NCBI GenBank assembly: GCA_910576845.1
Contig: CAJTJA010000051.1
Coordinates: 1 to 16,225, forward strand
DNA from: an uncultured Oscillibacter sp.
GTDB lineage: Bacteria > Bacillota > Clostridia > Oscillospirales > Oscillospiraceae
Length of the DNA: 16,225 nt
Direction: 5' to 3'
Shown here: positions 6,509-14,784 of the stretch, piece by piece
How positions within the stretch are numbered: the first letter of the stretch is position 1
How the letters are laid out: the number at the start of each line of letters is the position of its first letter
Program-made: the position numbers and the translations under genes
The notes under the pieces: model-generated
What the model saw: only the letters and a program-made list of their open reading frames with translations
Told to the model about the DNA's origin: nothing
Databases searched by the model: none

Positions 6509-9500
6509 TGCCCTTGGATGCCAGTATTAAAAAAGTCCTGGTCATTGGCTCCGGCCCCATCGTTATCGGGCAGGCCGCCGAGTTTGACTACGCCGGGGCC
6601 CAGGCCTGCCGGGTTCTAAAGGAGGCCGGAGTGGATGTGGTCCTGTGCAACTCCAACCCTGCCACCATCATGACGGATCAGGCCATGGCGGACGAAATCT
6701 ACCTGGAGCCCCTCACTGTGGAGACCATGAAGCGGATTATCCGCAAGGAGCGGCCGGATTCCATTCTGGCGGGTTTGGGAGGACAGACGGGGCTGACCCT
6801 GGCCATGCAGCTGGACAAGGAAGGCTTTTTGAAGGAGCAGAATGTCCGCCTTCTGGGCACGGATGCCGCGGCCATCTCCCGGGCGGAGGACCGGGAGCTT
6901 TTTAAGGAAGCCATGGCGGAAATTGGGCAGCCGGTCATCGCCTCCGACATTGCGGAGACCGTGGACGGCGCTTTGGAGGCAGCCGCGAGAATCGGATACC
7001 CCGTGATTGTCCGCCCTGCGTTCACCCTGGGCGGCGCGGGAGGCGGCGCGGCCAAAGATGAGAAGGAGCTTCGGGTTATCGCCCAGACCGGCCTGGATGC
7101 CTCCCCCATCACGCAGGTGCTGATTGAGAAGGCTATTTTTGGCTGGAAGGAAATCGAGTTCGAAACCATGCGGGACGGTGTGGGCAACGTCATCGCCGTC
7201 TGCTCCATGGAGAATCTGGATCCCGTGGGAATCCACACCGGGGATTCCATCGTCGTGGCCCCTACGCAGACATTGGCCGACCGGGAGTTTCAAATGCTCC
7301 GCTCGGCTTCGTTAGACATCATTACGCACCTTGGCATTGTGGGCGGATGCAATGTTCAGCTTGCTCTGAACCCGGACAGCTTTGAATATGCCGTCATTGA
7401 GGTGAACCCCCGGGTGTCCCGGTCCTCTGCCCTGGCCTCTAAAGCCACAGGCTATCCCATTGCCAAGATTACGGCAAAGATTGCCCTGGGGTACACCCTG
7501 GACGAGATTAAAAACGACATTACCGGGAAGACCTGCGCCTGCTTTGAGCCCACCCTGGACTATATTGTTGTCAAAATGCCAAAATGGCCATTTGACAAGT
7601 TTGCCGATGCTTCCCGGACATTGGGCACTCAAATGAAAGCCACCGGCGAAGTAATGTCCATTGCTCCCAGTTTTGAGATGGCCCTGATGAAAGCGGTCCG
7701 GGGCGCGGAAATCGGAATGGACTCCCTGAACCGCAAGGCCGCTGACAGCGCCCCTATCTGGGAGCGGCTCCGCTGTGTAGACGACCGCCGGCTCTTCACG
7801 GTCTTCGAGGCGCTGAAGTCCGGTGTGTCCGTGGATGAAATTTTTGGGATTACCCGGATTGACCGCTGGTTTCTCTGGAAGCTCCAGGGGATGGCGGACT
7901 TTGAAAAAACCCTGGAAGCCGGGGGCTTGACGATAGAGCGGTACGAAGAAGGCAAGCGCCTTGGCTATCCGGACGAAACCCTGCTCCGTCTTTCCGGGGC
8001 AGATAAGCTTCCGAAGGAGGCCGGGACAGCCGTTTACAAGATGGTGGACACCTGCGGCGCGGAGTTTGACGCGGAAACTCCCTATTTCTACTCCAGCGTT
8101 GACCAGTTTTGCGAGTCCAGGGCCTTCCCCCGGTCCGGGCGGCCCGTCATCATGGTTCTGGGCTCCGGGCCGATCCGCATCGGACAGGGCATTGAGTTCG
8201 ACTACTCCTCTGTTCACTGCGTCTGGACGCTGAAGGAGCTGGGTTATGACGTGGTCATCGTCAACAACAACCCGGAGACTGTCTCCACCGATTATGACAC
8301 CGCTGACCGGCTGTACTTTGAGCCGCTGTTTCCCGAGGATGTGATGCACATCATTGACGTGGAAAAACCTGTGGGCGTCGTTGTGGCCTTCGGCGGACAG
8401 ACCGCCATCAAGCTCACGAAGTTTCTGGACGGCAGAGGCATCCCCATCCTGGGCACCAGCGCCGAGTCTATCGACATGGCGGAGGACCGGGAGCGGTTCG
8501 ACGAGCTGCTGGAGCGTTTCCACATCAAGCGTCCTCAGGGCCGGGGTGTTCTGGGCATGCAAGAAGCGCTTGCCGCGGCGAACGAGCTGGGGTACCCGGT
8601 CCTGCTTCGGCCCTCTTACGTCATCGGCGGACAGAACATGGTCATTGCGCACAATGACGATGATGTCCGGACATACATGGACGTCATCCTCTCCGGAAAG
8701 GTGGAGAACCCCGTCCTGGTGGACCAGTACCTTATGGGCAAGGAATTGGAAGTCGACGTGATTTCCGACGGTGAGGATGTGCTGATTCCCGGTGTCATGC
8801 AGCACATTGAGCGCACCGGCGTCCACTCCGGAGACTCTATTGCCGTCTATCCGCCCTTCTCCATCGGAGACCGGATGCTGAAGACCATCATAGACTGCTC
8901 TGAAAAACTGGCGTTGTCCCTGGGGACCAAAGGCCTTATCAACATCCAATACCTGATCTATCAGGGCGAGCTGTATGTTATCGAAGTGAATCCGCGGGCC
9001 AGCCGGACAGTGCCCTATATTTCCAAGGTCACCGGCGTTCCCATGGTGGACCTGGCCACCCGGGTAATGGTGGGTCAGTCTCTTCTCTCGCTGGGTTATG
9101 GGACGGGGCTCTATAAACAATCCCCCTACGTTGCTGTCAAGGTCCCTGTATTCTCCTTTGAGAAGCTGACCGATGCCAACGCGGCTCTGTCGCCGGAGAT
9201 GAAGTCCACGGGGGAGGTGCTGGGTCTTGGCAAGAATATGCAGGAGGCCCTGTTCAAGGGCCTGGTTTCCGCTGGGTACAAGGTGGAAAAGCAGGAGAAG
9301 GGCGGAGTCCTGATCTCTGTGAACCGCCGGGATCAGCCGGAGATTATTGACACTGCCCGGAAGCTGGACGAGCTGGGGTTCAAGCTCTATGCCACGGATG
9401 GCACCGCCCACGAGATTGAGCAGCTGGGCACCAGCGTAGAGGTTGTTGGAAAGCTGGGAAAGGACAACCGGGTCTTTCACCTTTTGGAAGACGGAAAGAT

Positions 9501-10539
9501 TGATTATGTAATCCTCACCGGTTCCACCGAACCGGAGTACATCCGGGATTTTATACGCCTGAACCACCGCTGCGTTCAGCTGGGCATCCCCTGTCTGACG
9601 TCTCTGGACACCGCCGGAGCCCTGGCGGATATTCTGGAGTCCCGCTACAACCAGGGAAATACCGAGCTGGTGGATATCTGCCACCTTCGTGCCGGGCGGG
9701 AAACCCTGCCCTTCACCAAGATGCAGACATGTGGAAACGATTATATTTTCCTGGAAAACTTTGACGGACAAATTACCTGCCCGGAATCTCTCTGTGTCAC
9801 ATTCTGTGACCGGCATTACGGTGTGGGAGCCGACGGCATCATTCTGATGGAACGTTCCGAGATTGCCGACGCGAAAATGCGCATGTTCAACAGTGACGGC
9901 AGCGAGGGCAGGATGGCCGGCAATGCCCTGAGGTGCTTGGGGAAATACCTTTACGATAACGGTTTTGTGGACCGGGAGACCGTTACTGTAGAGACGGGCA
10001 GCGGTGTGAAAACCGTTACTTTGTATACCACCAGCGGGAAAGTTACCTCCGCCAGCGTAAACATGGGCCGGGCGGTGCTGGATACTTCGGCGCTGAAATT
10101 TACCATCGCGGAAAAACAGGTGGTGGATTACCCCGTCCGCATCGCCGGGCGGCCCTATAATATTACCTGTGTGGATATGGGAAATCCCCACTGCGTGGTA
10201 TTCTGTGACCGGGTGGACGGGGTGGACATCGACTTTATTGGCCCCCGGTTCGAGCACGCGCCCTATTTTCCGGAGCGGATCAATACGGAGTTCATCCGGG
10301 TGGTAAATCCCAGCACGATCAAGATGCGGGTCTGGGAACGGGGGAGCGGAGAGACCATGGCCTGCGGTTCCGGAGCCTGTGCCGCTGTGGCGGCGGCCAT
10401 TGCGGTTGGAAAGTGTGAGAAAAACCGGGATATCACCGTCCGGGTGAAGGGCGGGGAACTGATTGTCCACTACAGCGATGAGGGCGTCACTCTGACCGGG
10501 GACGCAAAGCTGGTATACACGGGAGAGATGAAATACTAA
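6508..10539 (+). CDS. carB-dapF: Fused carbamoyl-phosphate synthase large subunit and diaminopimelate epimerase
   Basis: One open frame of 1343 residues encodes two whole enzymes. Residues 1 to about 1060 are CarB: a carboxyphosphate ATP-grasp half starting KKVLVIGSGPIVIGQAAEFDY, an oligomerisation segment, a second ATP-grasp half from about 546 (VLGSGPIRIGQGIEFDY; then RPSYVIGGQNM, EVNPRASRTVPY), and the MGS-like allosteric domain from about 930. Residues from about 1068 are a full-length DapF (276 residues), which converts LL- to meso-diaminopimelate for lysine and peptidoglycan. It has FTKMQTCGNDY (Met1072), YGVGADGI (1104-1111), FNSDGSEGRMAGNALRC (1127-1143), MGNPHC (1224-1229) and ERGSGETMACGSGA with catalytic Cys1286. 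The other catalytic position, Cys in the usual MCGNG motif, is Ala1137 (codon GCC). No stop or ribosome binding site lies at the junction. A strong AAGGGAGGTGA precedes the start. CarB should be active; epimerase activity is uncertain. Confidence 0.95.
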   Translation: MPLDASIKKVLVIGSGPIVIGQAAEFDYAGAQACRVLKEAGVDVVLCNSNPATIMTDQAMADEIYLEPLTVETMKRIIRKERPDSILAGLGGQTGLTLAMQLDKEGFLKEQNVRLLGTDAAAISRAEDRELFKEAMAEIGQPVIASDIAETVDGALEAAARIGYPVIVRPAFTLGGAGGGAAKDEKELRVIAQTGLDASPITQVLIEKAIFGWKEIEFETMRDGVGNVIAVCSMENLDPVGIHTGDSIVVAPTQTLADREFQMLRSASLDIITHLGIVGGCNVQLALNPDSFEYAVIEVNPRVSRSSALASKATGYPIAKITAKIALGYTLDEIKNDITGKTCACFEPTLDYIVVKMPKWPFDKFADASRTLGTQMKATGEVMSIAPSFEMALMKAVRGAEIGMDSLNRKAADSAPIWERLRCVDDRRLFTVFEALKSGVSVDEIFGITRIDRWFLWKLQGMADFEKTLEAGGLTIERYEEGKRLGYPDETLLRLSGADKLPKEAGTAVYKMVDTCGAEFDAETPYFYSSVDQFCESRAFPRSGRPVIMVLGSGPIRIGQGIEFDYSSVHCVWTLKELGYDVVIVNNNPETVSTDYDTADRLYFEPLFPEDVMHIIDVEKPVGVVVAFGGQTAIKLTKFLDGRGIPILGTSAESIDMAEDRERFDELLERFHIKRPQGRGVLGMQEALAAANELGYPVLLRPSYVIGGQNMVIAHNDDDVRTYMDVILSGKVENPVLVDQYLMGKELEVDVISDGEDVLIPGVMQHIERTGVHSGDSIAVYPPFSIGDRMLKTIIDCSEKLALSLGTKGLINIQYLIYQGELYVIEVNPRASRTVPYISKVTGVPMVDLATRVMVGQSLLSLGYGTGLYKQSPYVAVKVPVFSFEKLTDANAALSPEMKSTGEVLGLGKNMQEALFKGLVSAGYKVEKQEKGGVLISVNRRDQPEIIDTARKLDELGFKLYATDGTAHEIEQLGTSVEVVGKLGKDNRVFHLLEDGKIDYVILTGSTEPEYIRDFIRLNHRCVQLGIPCLTSLDTAGALADILESRYNQGNTELVDICHLRAGRETLPFTKMQTCGNDYIFLENFDGQITCPESLCVTFCDRHYGVGADGIILMERSEIADAKMRMFNSDGSEGRMAGNALRCLGKYLYDNGFVDRETVTVETGSGVKTVTLYTTSGKVTSASVNMGRAVLDTSALKFTIAEKQVVDYPVRIAGRPYNITCVDMGNPHCVVFCDRVDGVDIDFIGPRFEHAPYFPERINTEFIRVVNPSTIKMRVWERGSGETMACGSGACAAVAAAIAVGKCEKNRDITVRVKGGELIVHYSDEGVTLTGDAKLVYTGEMKY

Positions 10540-10593
10540 GCATGTTTTCGAAACGGCATAAGCTGCCGCTCTGAAAAAAGGGGCATACTACGC

Positions 10594-10621
10594 CGGAAGA
10601 AATTTTACCTGAAATCTTCCG
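10594..10621 (+). repeat. Hairpin just before the VTT gene ribosome binding site
   Basis: CGGAAGA (10594-10600) and TCTTCCG (10615-10621) form a perfect 7-bp stem ending 3 nt before GGGAGGG. There is no T-run, so it is not an intrinsic terminator of the carB-dapF gene. It could affect translation or processing of the downstream gene, which is speculative. Confidence 0.4.
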
Positions 10622-10639
10622 AAGGGAGGGATGCGCCCC

Positions 10640-11272
10640 TTGAAAAAACGATGGTGGTTTTTGCTGCTGCCGCTGGTCCTGGGGGCAGCCGTATGGCCCT
10701 GCAGGCATGTGCTGACAGCCGAGAGCATTGCCGCCTGGACGCCGAAGCAGGCATGGGCGGCCGCCGCTGTTCTTCTGATATTCTATGTGGTCAAGGGCTT
10801 GACAGCCGCCCTCCCCATTACCGCCCTGGAGGCTGCCGCGGGACTGCTCTTCCCTTTCCCGGCGGCGCTGGCGGCCAATATCTGCGGTGTGACGGCAGCC
10901 CAGGCTGCGCCCTACCTTCTGGGGCGGCGGCAGCGGGGGAGCCTCTCTTCCCTGACGGAACGCTGTCCCCGCCTTGCGGCATTGCAGGCGGCGGGAACTG
11001 TGCCGTGGCGGCAGGTTTTTCTCCTGCGCCTGGCCGGCGTGCTTCCGGGTGATTTGGTCAGCCTTTATTTAGGGGCGGCAGGAACTCCCTGGAGGGCCTA
11101 TTTTACTGGCGGGCTGCTGGGGAGCCTTCCCCGGATTCTTTCCGCCACAGTACTGGGAACGGCGCTCTGGGAGTTGGGCGGCCTGCGCTTTTGGATGTCC
11201 TGCCTCTTTGGCTGGGCGCTTACTGGAACGGCGCTGCTGGCCGCCGGGCGGACTTGGGCCGTAAATGCCTGA
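10640..11272 (+). CDS. VTT/DedA-type (TVP38/TMEM64-like) membrane protein
   Basis: This protein of about 210 residues has some five hydrophobic spans and the VTT (SNARE-associated) domain pattern: an N-terminal anchor after KKRWWF, a re-entrant-like segment with LPITALEAAAGLLFPFPAAL, a Gly/Ala-rich helix ending in YLLGRRQRG, then LLRLAGVLPGDLVSLYLGAA and GGLLGSLPRI. Such proteins are linked to lipid scrambling or undecaprenyl-phosphate handling in bacteria, but this member's substrate is unknown. TTG 10640 is preferred as start because GGAGG lies 10 nt upstream and the product then begins MKKRWWF; ATG 10631 is in frame but lies only 1 nt from that site. It follows carB-dapF by 100 nt with no terminator between, so it may be co-transcribed. 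A terminator follows at 11396. Confidence 0.82.
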   Translation: MKKRWWFLLLPLVLGAAVWPCRHVLTAESIAAWTPKQAWAAAAVLLIFYVVKGLTAALPITALEAAAGLLFPFPAALAANICGVTAAQAAPYLLGRRQRGSLSSLTERCPRLAALQAAGTVPWRQVFLLRLAGVLPGDLVSLYLGAAGTPWRAYFTGGLLGSLPRILSATVLGTALWELGGLRFWMSCLFGWALTGTALLAAGRTWAVNA

Positions 11273-11395
11273 CAGAGAGTGAAAAGAGAAGGGAAACAGC
11301 CCCCGGATTTGAAAGAGTTTCGCTGCGTGGGTGTTTGGGGCTCTGGTATCCGGCAGCTTTTAAATGGTTCGTGATCTGATTTTGCTTGAAATATC

Positions 11396-11439
11396 AGCAG
11401 GGAGAGCGATTCCCAAAGGAATCGCTCTCCCTGCTTTTT
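11396..11439 (+). terminator. Strong intrinsic terminator
   Basis: A perfect 18-bp stem (11396-11413 with 11418-11435) closes a CAAA loop, and TTTTT (11435-11439) follows. It lies 124 nt after the VTT gene and ends the plus-strand unit that begins at carA. The stretch 11273-11395 between gene and terminator contains nothing recognised. Confidence 0.93.
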
Positions 11440-11652
11440 GGCAAGGCTTTCGCGCTATATTTGACTATGGAATCCGAACACAGGCCGCTTTCAGCAGCCC
11501 GGGCACCTGATAAGAATTTTTGACTCTTCGGACTGTCGAAACAATAGTATCGCCAGCCTGAGCAAAGTCTTTTCCATTTTTCAATAAGCTGTTTTTCGAG
11601 CTATTCGATTGCAGGGCGGAAATCCGGCGGGCTGGTTTTTATGCTTGTGCGT
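11440..11652. other. Intergenic stretch, no gene seen
   Basis: About 210 nt lie between the plus-strand terminator and the 3' end of the minus-strand helicase loader gene. No open frame with a ribosome binding site, RNA gene or convincing terminator for the minus-strand operon was found. Minus-strand transcription may use the reverse of the 18-bp stem at 11396-11439, whose far side has only a weak T-rich tail. Confidence 0.5.
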
Positions 11653-12648
11653 TCAGCTCCGCTCTTTTTTCAGCTTACGGATATCTTCTCCAAAAAAGGG
11701 AAGAATTTGATATTCTCCTTCCAGGCGGGAGGCGATCTGAGGAGAATACCTCCGGGACAGCTCTTCCAGCTTCAGATTTGTGCTGAGGATAGAGGAACGG
11801 CGGTTCAAAATCCGGCCGTTGACGATGCTGTACAAGGCGCTTTGGACAAAGGGCGTCGTCATCTCTGTTCCCAAATCGTCCAAAATCAGAAGATCGCAGT
11901 CCAGCACCCGCTCCACATCGGCCTCGATTTCCTCTCCGGCTTCCCGGCCGAATTTCCGGGCTTCAAAACGGTCGAAGATATGAGCGGCAGTATCATAGAC
12001 TACAGACCAACCCTCCCCACTGACGTCCCGGGCAATGGCGGCGGAGAGAAATGTTTTCCCGAGCCCCGGGTTGCCTGTGAGAAGAAGATTTCCGCTGCCG
12101 GGGCCAAAGGAGACGGCGTAGCGCTTGCAGGTGCGGAAAATCCAATCCATATTTTCCCGAGGAGAGATGCCCAGTTCAGGACTTCCCTCTTCCGAATACC
12201 ATTCCAGTGAAAATGTCTCAAAGCTTTGACTGCCGAGGTCCAGCATTCGGCTCAGCTCCTGCTGCTGTTCCCTTGCGCAGTAGGCGAGGAGACAGCGGCA
12301 CATCCCGCCGCCGCGGTAGCCTGTGTCCCCGCAAAGCAGGCAGGCAGGTTTTTCCTCCAGGCAGTCTGCCGGGAGACCCATTTGCTCCAGCAGCAGTTTC
12401 CGCTCTTCCTGGAGTCCCAGGTTCTGTTTTCGCAGGGCTTCTACCGCTGGACGGGGGTCCGCTCCCTGCCGGAGGGCCCCGGTGAGGATGCGGCTCATAG
12501 TGGAGCGCAGCTCTCCGTCAATTTCCCGCAGGCGGGGCTGGCGGCGGAAAATGTTCTCACGGCGTTCCTGAAAGCGTTCTTCGCGCTGACGCCGGTCCTC
12601 CTCAAAACGCCGAAGAGCCCGCCGGAGGATTTTTCCTTCATAAGACAT
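11653..12648 (-). CDS. DnaC/DnaI-like ATP-binding helicase loader
   Basis: The 331-residue protein is an AAA+ ATPase of the DnaC/DnaI/IstB group, which loads the replicative helicase on DNA. The N-terminal 90 residues are highly charged and probably coiled-coil (Arg/Glu-rich). A Cys cluster follows (Cys103, Cys106, Cys117, Cys119; CLLCGDTGY), resembling the zinc-binding region of DnaI. The ATPase core has Walker A GNPGLGKT (192-199), Walker B LLILDDLG (253-260), sensor I STN (289-291) and a likely arginine finger in SRLEG (Arg308). It lies 3 nt downstream of the DnaD-domain gene, and its ribosome binding site AAGGGGG is inside that gene, so the two are translationally linked. No transposase is adjacent, so an IstB role is unlikely. 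Confidence 0.9.
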   Translation of the reverse strand: MSYEGKILRRALRRFEEDRRQREERFQERRENIFRRQPRLREIDGELRSTMSRILTGALRQGADPRPAVEALRKQNLGLQEERKLLLEQMGLPADCLEEKPACLLCGDTGYRGGGMCRCLLAYCAREQQQELSRMLDLGSQSFETFSLEWYSEEGSPELGISPRENMDWIFRTCKRYAVSFGPGSGNLLLTGNPGLGKTFLSAAIARDVSGEGWSVVYDTAAHIFDRFEARKFGREAGEEIEADVERVLDCDLLILDDLGTEMTTPFVQSALYSIVNGRILNRRSSILSTNLKLEELSRRYSPQIASRLEGEYQILPFFGEDIRKLKKERS

Positions 12649-12651
12649 TTA

Positions 12652-13584
12652 TCAAACCCCCTTATCCCGCTGCTCAATGTATTTCCGCATCCAGGCATTG
12701 CCGCCTTGGCTGCCCGGTCCCTCCTTGGGTGTGGGCTGGAACTCCGGCCGGCGGGTGTCTCCCTGTTCAATCTCGGTCAGTGTATGGAGCCCCGCCTCAT
12801 GCCAGCGGCGCAGAATTCCATTGCAGTAGCTCCATTTCAGCTCGTGGCACTTCAAAATCGTTTTGTCATAAGCCAAGGCCACCGCATCCGGCAGGAATCC
12901 CCACTCCTGCCAGCCGATGAGATACTTTTCCTCTGCCGCAGCCGGGGGCCTGTCCCCCAGTTGCAGCGCCCGCATGTATTGCGGCAGAAGCTCCTGCCGT
13001 TCCGCGTATTTTTTGAGATATTCTGCGGCGGCGGCCTGAGAATCGATACCCCGGCGGGCCCAGATATAACCCTCCCGCTCGATCTGCCGGAGGGTGGGCC
13101 TGCGGCCCTCGCCAAAGCGCCGGGCCAGCCGCTCGGCACAGTGGCAGACCAAGAGGTAAATCACATCGGCGGGAAGACCTAAGTAATCATACAGCCCCAG
13201 CAGGGCGCTGATATCCGGCGTGGTCAGCCGTTTGCCCAGACGGCGTTCCACCTCGGCGGTAAGACACCGGAACTCATCGCTTTGCTCCAGCTTTTCTGCT
13301 ACTTCTTTCTGCTGGTAGACGGGGGGTGCGTCGGCCGGTTCCGGTTCCGGCGCCGAAGGGGCAATCAAGCCCAGGCTGCGAAGGATGGTTTCGGCTGCCT
13401 CAATGCGCCCCCGATCCCAGCGAAGCTCTCCCGCCAGCGAACGGGGCGGCGTATTGCCATGATGACGCAGAAGGGCCAGGTACAACAGGGCGGCGTCCCC
13501 ATCTCCGCGTTCCAGAAGCCGGCGGACTGCTTGGGCGGTAAGGGTGACGCTTTCGTCATCCGTATGGACCAGTACACTGGGCAT
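12652..13584 (-). CDS. DnaD-domain replication initiation protein
   Basis: The 310-residue protein has an N-terminal winged-helix-like region (about 1-75; VRRLLERGDGDAALLYLALLRHHG), an acidic-proline linker (about 76-90), and two DnaB/DnaD C-terminal (DnaB_2) domains, about 100-185 and 212-270. The second ends with the family motif YDKTILKCHELKWSYCNGILRRW (239-261). DnaD and DnaB of Gram-positive bacteria remodel the origin and help helicase loading after DnaA. The next gene encodes a helicase loader 3 nt away, which supports this role. ATG 13584 follows AAAGGAG by 6 nt. No convincing promoter was found upstream (TACAAT near 13630 lacks a -35). Two DnaB_2 domains point to the DnaD-like family widespread in Clostridia. 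Confidence 0.88.
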   Translation of the reverse strand: MPSVLVHTDDESVTLTAQAVRRLLERGDGDAALLYLALLRHHGNTPPRSLAGELRWDRGRIEAAETILRSLGLIAPSAPEPEPADAPPVYQQKEVAEKLEQSDEFRCLTAEVERRLGKRLTTPDISALLGLYDYLGLPADVIYLLVCHCAERLARRFGEGRRPTLRQIEREGYIWARRGIDSQAAAAEYLKKYAERQELLPQYMRALQLGDRPPAAAEEKYLIGWQEWGFLPDAVALAYDKTILKCHELKWSYCNGILRRWHEAGLHTLTEIEQGDTRRPEFQPTPKEGPGSQGGNAWMRKYIEQRDKGV

Positions 13585-13777
13585 GGAGAACTCCTTTCCG
13601 TACAGAGGGACAAAAAAATTACAAATTGTATTTAAAACGTGCCGGTATGTGTGTCATTTATTTTACACGAGTTCAAGGAGAAAAGCAACCTCGTCCCACG
13701 ATGAGTTCTCGGCCCTCCGCCGCTCCTGCGCATTTCTCACCTGAGGGGTTGGCTGCCCAACATGCCAAGAAGCACTC

Positions 13778-13806
13778 TTGATTTCGGCGGCAGAACCCGG
13801 TATGAT
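13778..13806 (+). promoter_or_regulatory. Candidate sigma-A promoter for the TetR-family gene
   Basis: TTGATT (13778-13783) and TATGAT (13801-13806) are spaced by 17 nt. Initiation near 13813 gives a leader of about 110 nt. Within it TTGAA...TTCAA (13817-13837) is a weak inverted repeat that could serve as a TetR-type operator. The rest of the gene-free stretch 13585-13921 shows no gene. Confidence 0.5.
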
Positions 13807-13921
13807 ATAAAGCATCCTTGAATTTCCGCTGTTTTCAAATTTTTGCCGCCGGATGAGCGTACAACAAGCTTATGGCGTTTCTATGCATATAAATTGTAGG
13901 CTTAAAGAGGAGGGCTGCCTC

Positions 13922-14506
13922 ATGCCGAGAAAAAACACGCGAAATACCAAAGGACGCATTATCTCCGCCGCCTGGAAGCTTTTTTATGAACAGGGTTACG
14001 AGGATACCACCATTGAGGATATTGTTTTTGAGTCTGAAACTTCCAAGGGCTCCTTTTACCATTATTTTGACGGCAAGGACGCTCTGCTGGGAACCCTTTC
14101 CAACGTTTTTGACGAGAAGTATGAGGAGCTGGCCCCTGCCATGGATGCTTCCCTGGATGCCGTCGGGAAGCTGGCGTATCTCAACCACGAGCTTTTTGCT
14201 ATGATTGACGGCGGCATCTCTCTGGACCTTCTGGCCCGGCTGCTTTCCACTCAGCTGCTGACCCGGGGGGAAAAGCATCTGCTGGACCGGAACAGGACTT
14301 ATTTCAAGCTCCTGCGAAAAATTATTGCGGAGGGCCAGCAGGCGGGCGAGCTGCGGACGGACCGAACGGTAAATGAAATTGTGAAGGCTTATGCCCTCTG
14401 GGAGCGGGCCCTGCTGTACGACTGGTGCCTCTGCGGCGGAGAGTATTCCCTGGTTGCCTATACAGACGCAATGACGCCGATGTTTTTGGAGAGCTGGCGG
14501 AGCTGA
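13922..14506 (+). CDS. TetR/AcrR family transcriptional regulator
   Basis: The 194-residue product begins with a TetR-type helix-turn-helix: RIISAAWKLFYEQGYEDTTI, then DIVFESETSKGSFYHYF and DGKDALL (about residues 12-59), an almost textbook match including the YHYF recognition helix end. The rest is the variable helical ligand-binding domain, which does not reveal the ligand. ATG 13922 follows GAGGAGGG by 7 nt; 23 upstream in-frame codons lack such a site. The gene stands alone with its own promoter and lies about 440 nt before the PutP-like symporter in the same direction. It may regulate that gene or itself, but hairpins and a terminator-like stem separate them, so this is only a possibility. 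Confidence 0.92.
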   Translation: MPRKNTRNTKGRIISAAWKLFYEQGYEDTTIEDIVFESETSKGSFYHYFDGKDALLGTLSNVFDEKYEELAPAMDASLDAVGKLAYLNHELFAMIDGGISLDLLARLLSTQLLTRGEKHLLDRNRTYFKLLRKIIAEGQQAGELRTDRTVNEIVKAYALWERALLYDWCLCGGEYSLVAYTDAMTPMFLESWRS

Positions 14507-14551
14507 GAGACGGCAGGAAGGTTTTCCCTGGGCAAGGGAATGGTCCGTCTC
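14507..14551 (+). repeat. Hairpin abutting the TetR stop codon
   Basis: GAGACGG (14507-14513) pairs with CCGTCTC (14545-14551), with an inner TTCCC/GGGAA stem. It starts at the base after the stop codon. The nearest T-run (TTTTT) is 11 nt further on, so termination here is doubtful. Confidence 0.5.
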
Positions 14552-14693
14552 CGGAGGCCTGCTTTTTGCAGCCGCCGGGCCATCGTTAACCCGTATTTGC
14601 AGGAGGGCAGTCTGCTTTTGTACAGCACGGCTGCGAAATTATTTCTCAAAAAGCGTCTATTTTAAGAGGCACATATTGTGGGAATTTTATAAA

Positions 14694-14741
14694 AAAGGCA
14701 GAACGATATATAGAATTTATTCTATACATCGTTCTGCCTTT
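14694..14741. terminator. Long-stem terminator-like hairpin between TetR and symporter genes
   Basis: Positions 14694-14715 and 14720-14741 form a 22-bp stem with one A-C mismatch and a TTTA loop. Six A precede the stem's GC part and three T end it, so the structure is bidirectional in form. The T-tract is stronger on the minus strand (TTTTTT), although no minus-strand gene enters from the right within the window. It probably ends TetR-gene transcription. Confidence 0.7.
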
Positions 14742-14758
14742 CATTCTTGTAAAAAGTG

Positions 14759-14767
14759 TGCTATGAT
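14759..14767 (+). promoter_or_regulatory. Candidate extended -10 promoter for the symporter gene
   Basis: TGCTATGAT fits the TGnTATAAT extended -10 with one change. Any -35 17 nt upstream (TTTCAT) is poor. Initiation near 14774 would produce a leader of about 170 nt containing the hairpin array at 14785-14915. Confidence 0.4.
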
Positions 14768-14784
14768 ATCACCCGTTGATGCTG

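Noticed and set aside
7312..10470. Very long open frame (1052 codons) on the minus strand opposite carB-dapF
   Set aside because: Its translation has no family motifs and is rich in His, Gly, Gln and Arg, as expected for the complement of a GC-rich coding gene. The plus strand encodes unmistakable CarB and DapF.
10584..10590. Second CATACTA, a possible sigma-G -10 before the VTT gene
   Set aside because: The only good -35 candidate, GCATA at 10556-10560, is 23 nt upstream, too far; the 17-nt position has no match.
11529..11557. TTGACT-17-AATAGT, a possible plus-strand promoter
   Set aside because: The -10 is poor and no plus-strand gene lies downstream; chance occurrence in A/T-richer intergenic DNA is more likely.
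12226..13182. Plus-strand open frame of 318 codons across the helicase loader and DnaD genes
   Set aside because: Low-complexity Pro/Leu/Ala translation antisense to two recognised genes; no ribosome binding site.
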